Notes under the pieces: generated by a model | Told to the model about the DNA's origin: nothing | The model's database searches: none | Seen by the model: the letters and a program-made list of their open reading frames with translations, nothing else | Position numbers and translations under genes: made by a program | NCBI GenBank assembly: GCA_023426125.1 | Contig: JAFABI010000032.1 | Span: 171,712-235,711 of the forward strand | Length of the DNA: 64,000 nucleotides | Direction: 5' to 3' | Origin: Bacillota bacterium | Lineage (GTDB): Bacteria > Bacillota > Clostridia > Acetivibrionales > DTU013 | Shown: positions 15,402 through 23,416 of the stretch, piece after piece | Layout: every line of letters begins with the position of its first letter | Position numbering within the stretch: the first letter of the stretch is position 1

Positions 15402-16361
15402 ATGAGTGAAAATTCCACTGTTCAATCCACGAGCTTTGGCATGGGCACGGAAATGACGCACAAAGCGTTCGGCAGTCATGCGGAGGAAGCATTACAGGCG
15501 GTCGCAGACGAAGCCAAAAGGCTGGAAAGTTTGCTGAGCCGTTTTCTGCCAGAAAGCGAAATCGGCAGAATCAACGGATCCGCGGGTATGGAGAACGAAA
15601 GGCTCAGCTGCGAGACCTACGAGGTGCTGTCGCGTGCCGCCGCATTCTCAAACACTTCCCGGGGCTTGTTCGACGTTACCATCGGTCCGCTGGCAGACCT
15701 GTGGGACTATAAAAATGCGTCCGTTGTACCGGAAGAAGCAAGAATACGGCAGGTCCTCCCCCTGGTAAATTACCGTGACCTGGTATTGGATCCCCGCGAA
15801 AAGACGGCAGGACTGCGGAATCCGGGGCAGTCCATTGATTTGGGAGGCATTGGGAAGGGCTTTGCCAGCGACCGCTTCATGGAAATATGTGCCGAATACG
15901 GCGTTGCATCCGCCTTTACCAATATCGGTGGGAATGTATCCACCCTGGGAAGCAAGCCCGACGGTTCTCCGTGGCGCGTGGGCATCCGCCATCCCAGACA
16001 GGACGGCCGCCTGCTTGGCGCAATCGCGGTAACCGGCAAAGCCGTGGTCACCTCCGGAGACTATGAAAGATATTTTATTGACCGGGAAGGCAAGCGGCGC
16101 CACCATCTTCTGGATCCGACCACCGGGTATCCGGCAGAGTCGGGGCTTATCAGCGTGACCGTCGTTGCGGACAGCGCCATGACAGCTGACGCGCTGTCCA
16201 CCATGCTCTTTGTGGCCGGCATGGAGAAAGGGCTTGGACTGCTGAGAAGCTTTCCCCAGGTGGAAGCGATTCTCGTGGATACCGTGCTGCGGGTCTGGGT
16301 CACGCGTGGCCTGAAAAAGTGTTTTCAGTCCGCCGCCGACATAAATGTAAGAATGCTGTGA
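15402..16361 (+). CDS. apbE: FAD:protein FMN transferase (ApbE)
   Basis: 319 residues with the ApbE signatures: SFGMGTEMTHKAF at the start, FDVTIGPLADLWDY, IDLGGIGKGFASDRFME, FTNIGGNVSTLGSKPDG and AMTADALSTMLFVAG. The enzyme moves FMN from FAD onto a threonine of FMN-binding-domain proteins, with Mg2+. There is no signal peptide or lipobox, so it probably works in the cytoplasm or at the inner membrane face. GAGAGGG precedes the ATG. A plausible substrate in the same window is the FMN-binding protein at 39753, which carries the SGATLTS acceptor motif. Confidence 0.9.
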   Translation: MSENSTVQSTSFGMGTEMTHKAFGSHAEEALQAVADEAKRLESLLSRFLPESEIGRINGSAGMENERLSCETYEVLSRAAAFSNTSRGLFDVTIGPLADLWDYKNASVVPEEARIRQVLPLVNYRDLVLDPREKTAGLRNPGQSIDLGGIGKGFASDRFMEICAEYGVASAFTNIGGNVSTLGSKPDGSPWRVGIRHPRQDGRLLGAIAVTGKAVVTSGDYERYFIDREGKRRHHLLDPTTGYPAESGLISVTVVADSAMTADALSTMLFVAGMEKGLGLLRSFPQVEAILVDTVLRVWVTRGLKKCFQSAADINVRML

Positions 16362-16460
16362 GAATAATTTCCGTCTGACTATGTTTACGAAAAATTTGTA
16401 AGGTAGGATGTTAGTGCCAACGGCGCGAATCACCTCTAAAACATCCACGGGGAGCGGCGA

Positions 16461-17075
16461 ATGAAAACCATCATCACTATACAACACACGCAAGCGGTTC
16501 ACCACCTCAACGGCATGGTCGGTTCGTGGACGGATTGGGAGTTGACCGATCTGGGCAAGGCTCATGCAGAGAATATCGGCAAGCGGCTGGCCGTAGAATT
16601 GAGCAGGAAGCCTTGCAAGATTTACGCTTCCGACCTTATCCGCACAAAGCAGACCGCAGTGCCTCTCGCACGACATCTCAATTTGCCCGTTGAATATCGT
16701 GCCGAATTGCGTGAACTGAATCTTGGCGTGGCAGTCGGGAAAACACGCCAGTGGATGCGTGAAAACGGAAAACCGATACATACGATTGATGACCGTCCCT
16801 TCCCCGGCGCGGAATCCGGGCGAGACGTATGGAATCGCCTGAGCGTATTTTGCGATGAACTTTCTATGTCCGCAGATGAGAACATTATTCTTGTTTCCCA
16901 CGGGTTCAGCCTACCAGTGTGGTTTGCAGTTTGGATGAAGTGGGATATTGAGATACTTGAAAAATGCGAATTTGAGGGCTGGGCTGGTGGTGTGTCGTGG
17001 ATGTACGAAAATGATGACGGCGTGAGGATAATTCGGCGATTGAATGATTTGTCCTATATGGGGGATTTACAATGA
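16461..17075 (+). CDS. Histidine phosphatase superfamily protein, atypical motif
   Basis: 204 residues. The family's RHG motif is replaced by QHTQ near residue 8, so the catalytic histidine is kept but the phosphate-binding arginine is a glutamine. The remaining features are present: IYASDLIRTKQTAVPLARHL, ELRELNLGV and LVSHGFSLPVW. Activity may be altered or lost. GGGGAG precedes the ATG. Its stop overlaps the start of the Nudix gene (ATGA), so they are translationally coupled as the first two genes of a rightward cassette that runs to 19154. Confidence 0.75.
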   Translation: MKTIITIQHTQAVHHLNGMVGSWTDWELTDLGKAHAENIGKRLAVELSRKPCKIYASDLIRTKQTAVPLARHLNLPVEYRAELRELNLGVAVGKTRQWMRENGKPIHTIDDRPFPGAESGRDVWNRLSVFCDELSMSADENIILVSHGFSLPVWFAVWMKWDIEILEKCEFEGWAGGVSWMYENDDGVRIIRRLNDLSYMGDLQ

Positions 17076-17338
17076 GCGATATACTTTTTCATCACGACAA
17101 TTACATATTCAGCTACCGTGTTTCCGGGATTCTCGTCCGTAATGGCAAGGTACTGTTGCAGGTGCCGAAAAACACAGGCGAATACGCCTTCCCCGGAGGT
17201 CATGTCGCGTTGGGCGAAACAAACGCCGAAACGCTCAGGCGCGAGTGGCGAGAGGAAGTCGGCGCGGATATTGAGGTCGGAGAGCGATGGTTTGAAACAG
17301 AGTTTGCTGTGATTTTTACAGCGACGAAGGAGGTTTGA
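17072..17338 (+). CDS. Short Nudix hydrolase-like protein, probably C-terminally truncated
   Basis: Only 88 residues, against about 130-160 in the family. The Nudix box is intact (GGHVALGETNAETLRREW then REEVGADI), preceded by VSGILVRNGKVLLQV. After EFAVIFTATKEV the frame stops, so the last strands and helix of the fold are missing. It starts in the ATGA overlap with the phosphatase gene. Its last codons form the AAGGAGG ribosome site of the next gene. It may be a damaged gene kept for coupling, or a minimal protein. Confidence 0.6.
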   Translation: MSDILFHHDNYIFSYRVSGILVRNGKVLLQVPKNTGEYAFPGGHVALGETNAETLRREWREEVGADIEVGERWFETEFAVIFTATKEV

Positions 17339-17341
17339 GAT

Positions 17342-17998
17342 ATGAATTGCCCCGAATGTGGCTCCAACTTACTACACCGTCATAAACTCATTGACGACAC
17401 CGTATCGCCAATGAAGAATATATCTAACATCATCTACCCAAATTGTATTGACTGTGGCCATCCGATACAGGTTGAGGATGTAGAAGCCAATATCACTGAC
17501 AACAGAAAAGTCCTGTTAATCAGCGGGACAGCAGGAGCGGGCAAAACAGCTTTGGGGCAATTTATCGAAAGCAAATCCGATTACATATTTATTGATGGAG
17601 ATGCTGTCAGTAAGAGGGTGAATCATTATGCGAGGCTCAACCCAAGTGCTGCGGTGCCGGATTATCAAAAGGAAACGATAAAAACCATGTTGGTTCTCCT
17701 TGGTTTGGGTTACGACGTTGTGGTGGGTTATGTCATCAATCCGGAAGTCCTAAGATGGTATCACAAGGGATTGGAAAGGTATCAAATAACTCCGGTATTT
17801 CGCGTACTCGTTCCAGATAGAGACGTCTGCCTTCAGAGAGACATTGACAGGGAGTGCTGGACTGCCGGGGCTGAATATGTGGATAGGTGGTTTAACGAGC
17901 AGCGAGCATATTTGAAAACAGCCCCAGAAATCTGTATTGACAGTTCACAGGAAACCTTGGCGGGCACTTTCGATAATCATTTTCAGGGTTTACTATAG
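17342..17998 (+). CDS. P-loop kinase/ATPase with N-terminal zinc ribbon
   Basis: 218 residues. A zinc ribbon opens the protein (NCPECGSNLLHRHK ... NCIDCGHPI, four cysteines), followed from about residue 58 by a P-loop domain with LLISGTAGAGKTALGQFIE, FIDGDAVSKRVNHY and VVVGYVINPEVL. The layout resembles small adenylylsulfate- or nucleotide-kinase-like proteins, but the substrate is unknown. AAGGAGG precedes the ATG at 17342. It is the third gene of the cassette and a second P-loop kinase follows at 18636. Confidence 0.65.
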   Translation: MNCPECGSNLLHRHKLIDDTVSPMKNISNIIYPNCIDCGHPIQVEDVEANITDNRKVLLISGTAGAGKTALGQFIESKSDYIFIDGDAVSKRVNHYARLNPSAAVPDYQKETIKTMLVLLGLGYDVVVGYVINPEVLRWYHKGLERYQITPVFRVLVPDRDVCLQRDIDRECWTAGAEYVDRWFNEQRAYLKTAPEICIDSSQETLAGTFDNHFQGLL

Positions 17999-18028
17999 AG
18001 CCGTCTATGGAGGAGGTGCGATGGACAA

Positions 18029-18634
18029 ATGGCTACTTGGCTTACCCATCTGCGTGTTGCGGAAAGAGTTGCTGACCAAATAAATATCTCTGACCGAAGC
18101 TTGTTTTTTGCAGGCAGTATTGCACCGGATTCAGATATGTTTTCGGATATATCGCATTGGTGCGCCAATGGCGACAAAACAACTTGTGATGTTCAGGGGT
18201 TTTATATAAACTATATCTCAGATAGCCTTCATGCCGAAGATAAGGATTTTTATTGGGGCTATTATACTCATTTGTTGGCGGACATCTTGTGGCACGAGCA
18301 AAAAATTGTACCGTTAAAACACGAGAGCAAAGATAATATAAGAGCAATTAAGCAGAAATGGAGAACTGTCGATATTAGTTTCCTTTCTGACAATAGAAAT
18401 TTTAAGCCGCTTACGGAAATGAAATATGCAATGGAATATACGAGCAAGTACGATAAGCAGTGGCTTGATTATTATACAGCCGGTCAAATTAAGAAGCTGG
18501 TCGGTGGTATTCTTAGCAAACTTGATATTGCGGAAGCAGCAATCCAAAGCAGAGATGCCATTATGGAAACAGAAATTGAGCAGTTTATTAATGAGTGTGA
18601 AGAATTCATTGCTCTGAAGCTGAAAGAGGTGTGA
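18029..18634 (+). CDS. Zinc-dependent phospholipase C family-like protein
   Basis: 201 residues starting ATWLTHLRVAERVADQI, with FFAGSIAPDSDMFSDISH and YTHLLADILWHE. The early histidine, the APDS aspartate and the later histidines are typical of the cytoplasmic clostridial branch of the zinc-dependent phospholipase C fold (PF00882-like). There is no signal peptide, so it is not a secreted toxin. It follows the zinc-ribbon kinase by 30 bases and precedes the next kinase by one base, so it belongs to the same transcript. The substrate is unknown. Confidence 0.65.
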   Translation: MATWLTHLRVAERVADQINISDRSLFFAGSIAPDSDMFSDISHWCANGDKTTCDVQGFYINYISDSLHAEDKDFYWGYYTHLLADILWHEQKIVPLKHESKDNIRAIKQKWRTVDISFLSDNRNFKPLTEMKYAMEYTSKYDKQWLDYYTAGQIKKLVGGILSKLDIAEAAIQSRDAIMETEIEQFINECEEFIALKLKEV

Positions 18635-18635
18635 A

Positions 18636-19154
18636 ATGAAGAATTTACTATTCATATGCGGCCCTAATGGAATAGGTAAAACAACAATCTGTAAAGAAAT
18701 CATCCGAAAGCTGCCCAATTCTGCTTACGTAGACTCTGACCCCTGTCGGCTTATGAATCCGTTTTTTCTGGATGACAAAACCATTCCGACAATAGCAAAA
18801 AACATAAGTGATCTGATCATCAATTACATAGATTGTCCAGTCATTGAAACCGTGATATTTTCATATGGGTTTCATGGTCGACGGAGAGAGGTTTTTGAAA
18901 AAGTAATGCAGACGGTGGCAAAAAAGGATTTCAAATTTATCCCGTTTTTGTTAACATGCAGTGAGGAAGAAAATATTAAAAGAATGAATATGGATAATCG
19001 AAGCCTTGAACGAAAACAACGTGCAATTGAGGAATCACGGAAAGCCTTTGGCGATTTAACTTATCCCCAAATCGATATAACAGATTTTACAGCGTCTGAG
19101 GCTGCCGAAAATATTATAAAAGGAGCTGGTTTGTCTTTATCTATGGAGGTTTGA
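18636..19154 (+). CDS. Small P-loop kinase-like protein (AAA/zeta-toxin-like fold)
   Basis: 172 residues with a Walker A motif at the N terminus (FICGPNGIGKTTICKEII), YVDSDPCRLMNPF, and later LLTCSEEENIKRM and RSLERKQRAIEESRKAF. This pattern fits small ATP-binding proteins annotated as AAA family ATPase or nucleotide kinase. The target is unknown. The ATG follows the previous stop by one base, with AGAGGTG as ribosome site, so the two are coupled. It converges on the precorrin-2 dehydrogenase gene, with 16 bases between them and no obvious terminator. Confidence 0.65.
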   Translation: MKNLLFICGPNGIGKTTICKEIIRKLPNSAYVDSDPCRLMNPFFLDDKTIPTIAKNISDLIINYIDCPVIETVIFSYGFHGRRREVFEKVMQTVAKKDFKFIPFLLTCSEEENIKRMNMDNRSLERKQRAIEESRKAFGDLTYPQIDITDFTASEAAENIIKGAGLSLSMEV

Positions 19155-19170
19155 GATATAAGTATTCAAT

Positions 19171-19806
19171 TCAGAAAAGCCCAATGTCTCTTTCATGCTC
19201 TGCAAGTATATCCTTCAGCGCTGCGCAGGAAATTACTCCCCTGGCATAAAATTCATCTACAACCTGCTTTAGCGTTTTCTCCCTCTCGTCCTGGCTTAGT
19301 TGGCTTTTGCGGACTCGTATCCTGAAATCCGCCAGCATACTTAGAATTTCTGCATATTCCTCCGTAAAAACCTCTTCCGCTATTTTACGGATTTTCTTTG
19401 AAAGTGCGGGATAGCCCCCGGACGTGGAAATTCCTATGGTCAACTCTCCTCTTTTTACTACAGATGGAAAGATAAATGTGCACTTTTCAGGATCATCTAC
19501 AACATTCACCGGGATGTTTCTCTTCCTTGCATCCCGGAATACACGATCATTAACTTCCGGAGACGAAGTAGCCGCAACAGCCAGGAACGCTTCCTCCAGA
19601 TCAGCCCCGGAATACTCTTTTCTCCGTACATTTACGATGCCCCGGTTCTCAAAAGCATTGATCGAGCTGCTCACTTCAGGCGCAATAATGCGCACATCCG
19701 CTTCAAATCTTGACAAAATTTCAACTTTTCTGGAGGCTACCTCGCCCCCGCCTACCACAATGCATACTTTCCCTTTCAAATCTACAAACAACGGAAATGC
19801 AGCCAT
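19171..19806 (-). CDS. Precorrin-2 dehydrogenase / sirohydrochlorin ferrochelatase (Met8/CysG N-terminal type)
   Basis: 211 residues. The N-terminal Rossmann motif (VVGGGEVASRKVEIL) binds NAD, and NVVDDPEKCTFIFPSVVKRG, ISTSGGYPALSKKIR is the typical Met8-family catalytic region. It converts precorrin-2 to sirohydrochlorin and may insert iron to give siroheme, the cofactor of the sulfite reductase at 22550. The methyltransferase (CobA/CysG-A) is not in the window. It is the last gene of the leftward sulfur array, 177 bases after the flavoprotein gene. Confidence 0.9.
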   Translation of the reverse strand: MAAFPLFVDLKGKVCIVVGGGEVASRKVEILSRFEADVRIIAPEVSSSINAFENRGIVNVRRKEYSGADLEEAFLAVAATSSPEVNDRVFRDARKRNIPVNVVDDPEKCTFIFPSVVKRGELTIGISTSGGYPALSKKIRKIAEEVFTEEYAEILSMLADFRIRVRKSQLSQDEREKTLKQVVDEFYARGVISCAALKDILAEHERDIGLF

Positions 19807-19983
19807 TTTTACCCCTCCCCCGGGTCATGAAAGTTCCTTCCGATAGTGAATGATAAACTCAGCATCCATCCACTGCCTGGTTAAATTCAAGATATTACTT
19901 TACTTTTCAATTCTTCCGTTCTTCCGCCTTTTGCTGCTTTCTTTTGGCTGCACATGTAACCAATCCTTGTACGGATTGAACGT

Positions 19984-20910
19984 CTATCCCGGTTGCTGCA
20001 TTGGATCCATTGCAGCTCCGATTTCCGGCGGTACCGGCAGTCCTCTTACAAATTCAATGATCTTCCTTGCCGCAAGGGCACCCTGTCCGACCGCCGTAGC
20101 GATCTGCTTAAAGCCCCCGGTACAATCGCCGGCGGCAAGCAAGCCGTCAATATTGGTTTTCTGGTCCTGGTCCACGATAATGGACGCACCTTCCGTGATT
20201 ACTCCCAGTTTTCTGGCAAAATCGATGCTGGAAGCACTTTCATTGGCGATAAAAAGTCCGTCCAGCTTTTCCTTCGTTCCGTCGCTGAAGTGGATATACT
20301 CAAGGGATTCTTCCCCTTCAAGCTTCAAGATGCTTTTATTTTCAACAATAAAATCCCTGACAATATCATTGCAATCACCCTTGCATTCCAGACCGCGGCC
20401 ATTGGTGTACAGGGTGATATTCTTTGTAAAAGCCTTGAGTTCCTCTGCTTCATGGATTGCATAATCCCCGCTGCCAAGGACGCCTACCTTCAGCCCCCTA
20501 TAGAAGAAACCATCACAGGTCGTACAGTAGCTTATGCCTTTTCCCTCCAATTCCTTCAAACCTTGAATGTTCAGCTTCTTTTGAGGCTGCCCTGTGGCCA
20601 GAAGGACTGCCCTGCCAGTATACCTGTTGTTTGAAGTAATTACTTCAAATTCTTCCATCAGGTTGATGCCCAGAACCTCTTCATCCGCGATCACGGCGCC
20701 CAGCCTCGAAGCCTGGGACTCTCCGGCCCTGAGCAGCTGACTGCCGCTGACGGCGCCGATAAAGCCGAAGTAATTCTCGATTTTCTCAGCCTTTGCCAGC
20801 ACACTGTCATTTTTTCCGATAATCAAGGTCTTCAGATTCGCCCTCACGGTATAAAGCGCTGCAGAAAGCCCTGCGGGACCTTTGCCCACGATTATTATAT
20901 CATATGTCAT
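19984..20910 (-). CDS. Thioredoxin-reductase-like FAD/NAD(P) oxidoreductase
   Basis: 308 residues: the FAD motif IIIVGKGPAGLSAALYT, a redox-active CTTC near residue 136 (GISYCTTCDGFFYRG), the NAD(P) motif VGVLGSGDYAIHEAEEL and the C-terminal FAD motif GLLAAGDCTGGFKQIATAVG. It is the size of low-molecular-weight thioredoxin reductases. Its place in the sulfur array suggests that it feeds electrons to a thioredoxin-like partner, to APS reductase or to sulfite reductase; which of these is inference. GGGGGAT precedes the ATG. A palindromic repeat separates it from metY. Confidence 0.85.
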   Translation of the reverse strand: MTYDIIIVGKGPAGLSAALYTVRANLKTLIIGKNDSVLAKAEKIENYFGFIGAVSGSQLLRAGESQASRLGAVIADEEVLGINLMEEFEVITSNNRYTGRAVLLATGQPQKKLNIQGLKELEGKGISYCTTCDGFFYRGLKVGVLGSGDYAIHEAEELKAFTKNITLYTNGRGLECKGDCNDIVRDFIVENKSILKLEGEESLEYIHFSDGTKEKLDGLFIANESASSIDFARKLGVITEGASIIVDQDQKTNIDGLLAAGDCTGGFKQIATAVGQGALAARKIIEFVRGLPVPPEIGAAMDPMQQPG

Positions 20911-20950
20911 TGAATTTATCCCCCGTATTTATGTCCATAGATTACATACA

Positions 20951-20977
20951 TGCGGATGCGCAATGCGCGCCCCTACA
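20951..20977. repeat. Short palindromic repeat, GC-rich family B
   Basis: Contains GGATGCGCAATGCGCGCCCC then TACA, a near copy of units at 24031, 25128, 28919 and 29014. It lies between metY and the flavoprotein gene. The centre CGCAATGCG is self-complementary apart from its middle. Confidence 0.6.
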
Positions 20978-21010
20978 GGATACTCTGCCATAAAAATTTT
21001 ACAGCGTCGT

Positions 21011-22246
21011 CTAGATTGCATTTATTGCCTGTGCGAAGTCTTCTTCAAGGTCTTCAATATCCTCGAGTCCGACGCTGATCCTTATTAAATCCTCATAAAC
21101 TCCCATCTTCTCCCTCTCATCGATGGTGTTATTCGCATAGATGGTGGACGCCGGGTGAATGACCAGGGTCCTGACGTCGCCGATATTTGCAAGGTTCGTG
21201 GCATATTTCAGCGAATTGATAACCTTGAAGGCATTTCCTTTGGAGCCGGCCCTGATTGTAAGAATAGCGCCGTATTTGCCGCCGAATTGCCGGTTTGCCA
21301 GCGCATGATATTCACTTTCAGGCAATCCCGGATAATTCACGGAAGCTACCTTTGGATTGCTTTGCAAGCTTTTCGCCAGCCGGAAGGCATTGCCGCAAAG
21401 CCGGTCCATCCTTAAAGCCAGGGTCTCCAGGCCCAGGCTGCTCAAATATGCGTTAAACGGCGACATGCACGCACCAAAGTCCTTGAACAGGGTTTTCCTA
21501 AGCTTTGCAAGATAGATGAAGGAGCCGAATTGCTTATAGGGCTTCAATGCCGGATATTTATCAAAATCCCATTTGAGCTTTCCGCCGTCGATGATCATTC
21601 CCCCAATGGAATTGCCGCTTCCGTTAATGTACTTTGAAGTTGAATGGATGACCACGTCCGCTCCCAGGCTCAACGGTTTTACCAGGTATGGGGTTGTCGC
21701 CGTATTATCCACTATAAGCGGTATCCCATACCGGTGAGCGAGGTCTGAAAGCCCTTTGATATCATATACATCCAGCTTTGGGTTACCGATGGTTTCCACA
21801 AAAACAGCCTTAGTTTTTTCATTGATGCATTCTTCAAAGCTTTCAACGCTGCTATCTCCGGGATATCTTGCAGTTATGCCGAAGTCCTCAAGGCCTTTAA
21901 AAAGAGAATAGGTGCCGCCGAAAATCCCGCTTCCCGATACGATTTCCTCTCCGCTCCTTAAAATATTCAGCAGGGCAAGGGTTACCGCCGCCATTCCGGA
22001 AGCGCAGGCAGCGGCCCCGGCTCCGCCTTCAAGATAGGCAATGCGCTTCTCAAAGGCTTCGATGGTGGGATTGTTTATCCTTGTATAGATGAAGCCCGGT
22101 TCCCGGCCGTTGAAGATATTCTCCAATTCTTCCGCGGTCCCATGTTTAAAAGAAGATGATTGATAGATAGGAATATTTGTGGCGCCGGTTTTGCCATCCG
22201 GCGTAAAATTCCCATGCAGCAGCGCCGTATTAAATCTCATGTTCAT
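21011..22246 (-). CDS. metY: O-acetylhomoserine sulfhydrylase (MetY), PLP-dependent
   Basis: 411 residues of the Cys/Met-metabolism PLP family: GATNIPIYQSSSF, IYTRINNPT, ASGMAAVTLALLNIL and the PLP lysine in VIHSTSKYINGSGNSIGG. It makes homocysteine from O-acetylhomoserine. Beside a ThiS-like carrier, an E1 enzyme and a JAMM protease, the sulfur donor is probably a protein thiocarboxylate instead of free sulfide, as known for Wolinella HcyS/MetY. The start overlaps the end of tusA by 17 bases. A palindromic repeat just upstream supplies the AAGGAGGG ribosome site, about 11 bases before the ATG. Confidence 0.92.
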   Translation of the reverse strand: MNMRFNTALLHGNFTPDGKTGATNIPIYQSSSFKHGTAEELENIFNGREPGFIYTRINNPTIEAFEKRIAYLEGGAGAAACASGMAAVTLALLNILRSGEEIVSGSGIFGGTYSLFKGLEDFGITARYPGDSSVESFEECINEKTKAVFVETIGNPKLDVYDIKGLSDLAHRYGIPLIVDNTATTPYLVKPLSLGADVVIHSTSKYINGSGNSIGGMIIDGGKLKWDFDKYPALKPYKQFGSFIYLAKLRKTLFKDFGACMSPFNAYLSSLGLETLALRMDRLCGNAFRLAKSLQSNPKVASVNYPGLPESEYHALANRQFGGKYGAILTIRAGSKGNAFKVINSLKYATNLANIGDVRTLVIHPASTIYANNTIDEREKMGVYEDLIRISVGLEDIEDLEEDFAQAINAI

Positions 22247-22553
22247 CAGGGGACATTCCCTCCTTTCTATCCCGCGACCCGTTACTCAGCGGGTGTGTCC
22301 CCTCACTTTCAATTCCACCCTTTTCAACAAGCACAGTAAATGTCCCGTCATTATTGTTTGTCACGTTTAAAACCTTGTGTCCTTCTTCCTTAAAGCTTTT
22401 CGGCACATTCAGTATCGGTTCGCCTTCATTCATCCTTACTTCAAGGACCTGTCCGTCCTCCAGTTCTTCCATGGCAACCTTCGCCTTTACAAAGGTCATA
22501 GGACAGACCACATCGGTAATGTCGATAAAAGCCTCCGGTTTCAATCCACTCAT
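22230..22553 (-). CDS. TusA-family sulfur carrier protein with repeat-derived tail
   Basis: 107 residues. The TusA/SirA core (about 80 residues) has the active cysteine in ITDVVCPMTFVKAKVAMEEL and ends near VLVEKGGIE. The last 22-24 residues (EGTHPLSNGSRDRKEG onward) are read from the 56-bp palindromic repeat at 22248-22303 and are not part of the family. The protein likely passes persulfide sulfur within the pathway. It starts in an ATGA overlap with the sulfite reductase gene, with GGAGG 7 bases upstream. Confidence 0.85.
   Translation of the reverse strand: MSGLKPEAFIDITDVVCPMTFVKAKVAMEELEDGQVLEVRMNEGEPILNVPKSFKEEGHKVLNVTNNNDGTFTVLVEKGGIESEGTHPLSNGSRDRKEGMSPDEHEI
22248..22303. repeat. 56-bp palindromic repeat, family A, copy 1
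   Basis: Outer arms AGGGGACA and TGTCCCCT and an inner CCCGC/GCGGG pairing. It is almost identical to copy 2 at 25265-25319. It lies across the tusA/metY junction, is translated as the tail of TusA, and supplies the ribosome site of metY on the minus strand. Confidence 0.75.
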
Positions 22554-23416
22554 TTCAAAACCTCCTCCAGTTCCTTTTGAAGAAGCTCCCAGCCAACACG
22601 GTCGAGGGTGTTTCCAAAGCGTTCACTCGATTTTCCATGCTTTTTAAAAAATTCAAGGGTAGTTTCCACGACTTTGTGAAGCGCTTCGGTAGAAAAAATA
22701 ATAGGGAAAAGCTGCTTTCCAACGGCGATCCTGTTTCCGAACAGCCCGCCGAAATAGACGACAAATCCGCTTTTGCCCTCCCAGGCTTCCGCCGGACAGG
22801 ATTTTACACAACGCCCGCAGTAGTTGCAGGTGCTTTCGGAAAAAGCCAGCTTCTTATTCTGCTTGTCTACGGCAATGGACTTCTCGCGGCAAACCGCTTC
22901 ACAGAGGCCGCAGAAATTGCATTTGCTTTCCACCCATTCCGGCTTCATCCCGCCTTTTACGCCAAGGTCGTTTTCCTCCGCCTTCAGGCAATTGTTGCGG
23001 CAGCCGGTGATCCCCAGCTTGAATTTATGCGGCAGCTCCCTGGCATAATATTTTTGGTCGAATTCCTTTGCCAGGGCAGTGGTATCAATCAAACCGCTGG
23101 TACAAACCGCACTGCCCTGACATGCCGTAATGGTCCTTACTCTCGGGCCGCACGCCCCGGGCTGCAAACCGGCGTCGGACAGTTCCTTTTTAACGGTTTC
23201 GATATCTCCCAGCTTGATATGCGGAATTTCGACGCTTTGCCTTGAAGTCATATGAATATAGCCGTGTCCGTACTTTTGGGCAATTTCATATACCTTGAGC
23301 AATTGCTCCGCTAGAATTTGACCTCCTACAATCCTTAGCCTCAGCGAAAAATGATCCTTCTGGACCTGACGCATGAAACCGCCTTTTTTTAATTCCTTAT
23401 AGTCTACCTGTGCCAT
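22550..23416 (-). CDS. Compact siroheme sulfite reductase with ferredoxin domain
   Basis: About 288 residues. After the nitrite/sulfite reductase half-domain (HFSLRLRIVGGQI, IHMTSRQSVEIPHI) come the siroheme-Fe4S4 cysteines in ACQGSAVC and GCRNNCLKAEENDLG, that is C-x5-C and C-x3-C, and then two Fe4S4 ferredoxin motifs, CNFCGLCEAVC and CNYCGRCVKSCP. This resembles the AsrC-like reductases of clostridia that reduce sulfite to sulfide. There is no NADPH flavoprotein subunit nearby. ATGs at 23419 and 23416 both follow AAGGAG; I chose the second for spacing. The start lies inside the end of the JAMM gene. Confidence 0.88.
   Translation of the reverse strand: MAQVDYKELKKGGFMRQVQKDHFSLRLRIVGGQILAEQLLKVYEIAQKYGHGYIHMTSRQSVEIPHIKLGDIETVKKELSDAGLQPGACGPRVRTITACQGSAVCTSGLIDTTALAKEFDQKYYARELPHKFKLGITGCRNNCLKAEENDLGVKGGMKPEWVESKCNFCGLCEAVCREKSIAVDKQNKKLAFSESTCNYCGRCVKSCPAEAWEGKSGFVVYFGGLFGNRIAVGKQLFPIIFSTEALHKVVETTLEFFKKHGKSSERFGNTLDRVGWELLQKELEEVLK

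Noticed and set aside
15648..16901. Open frame of 417 residues on the minus strand
   Set aside because: It lies opposite ApbE and the histidine phosphatase, both with clear family motifs and ribosome sites. Its translation shows no domain.
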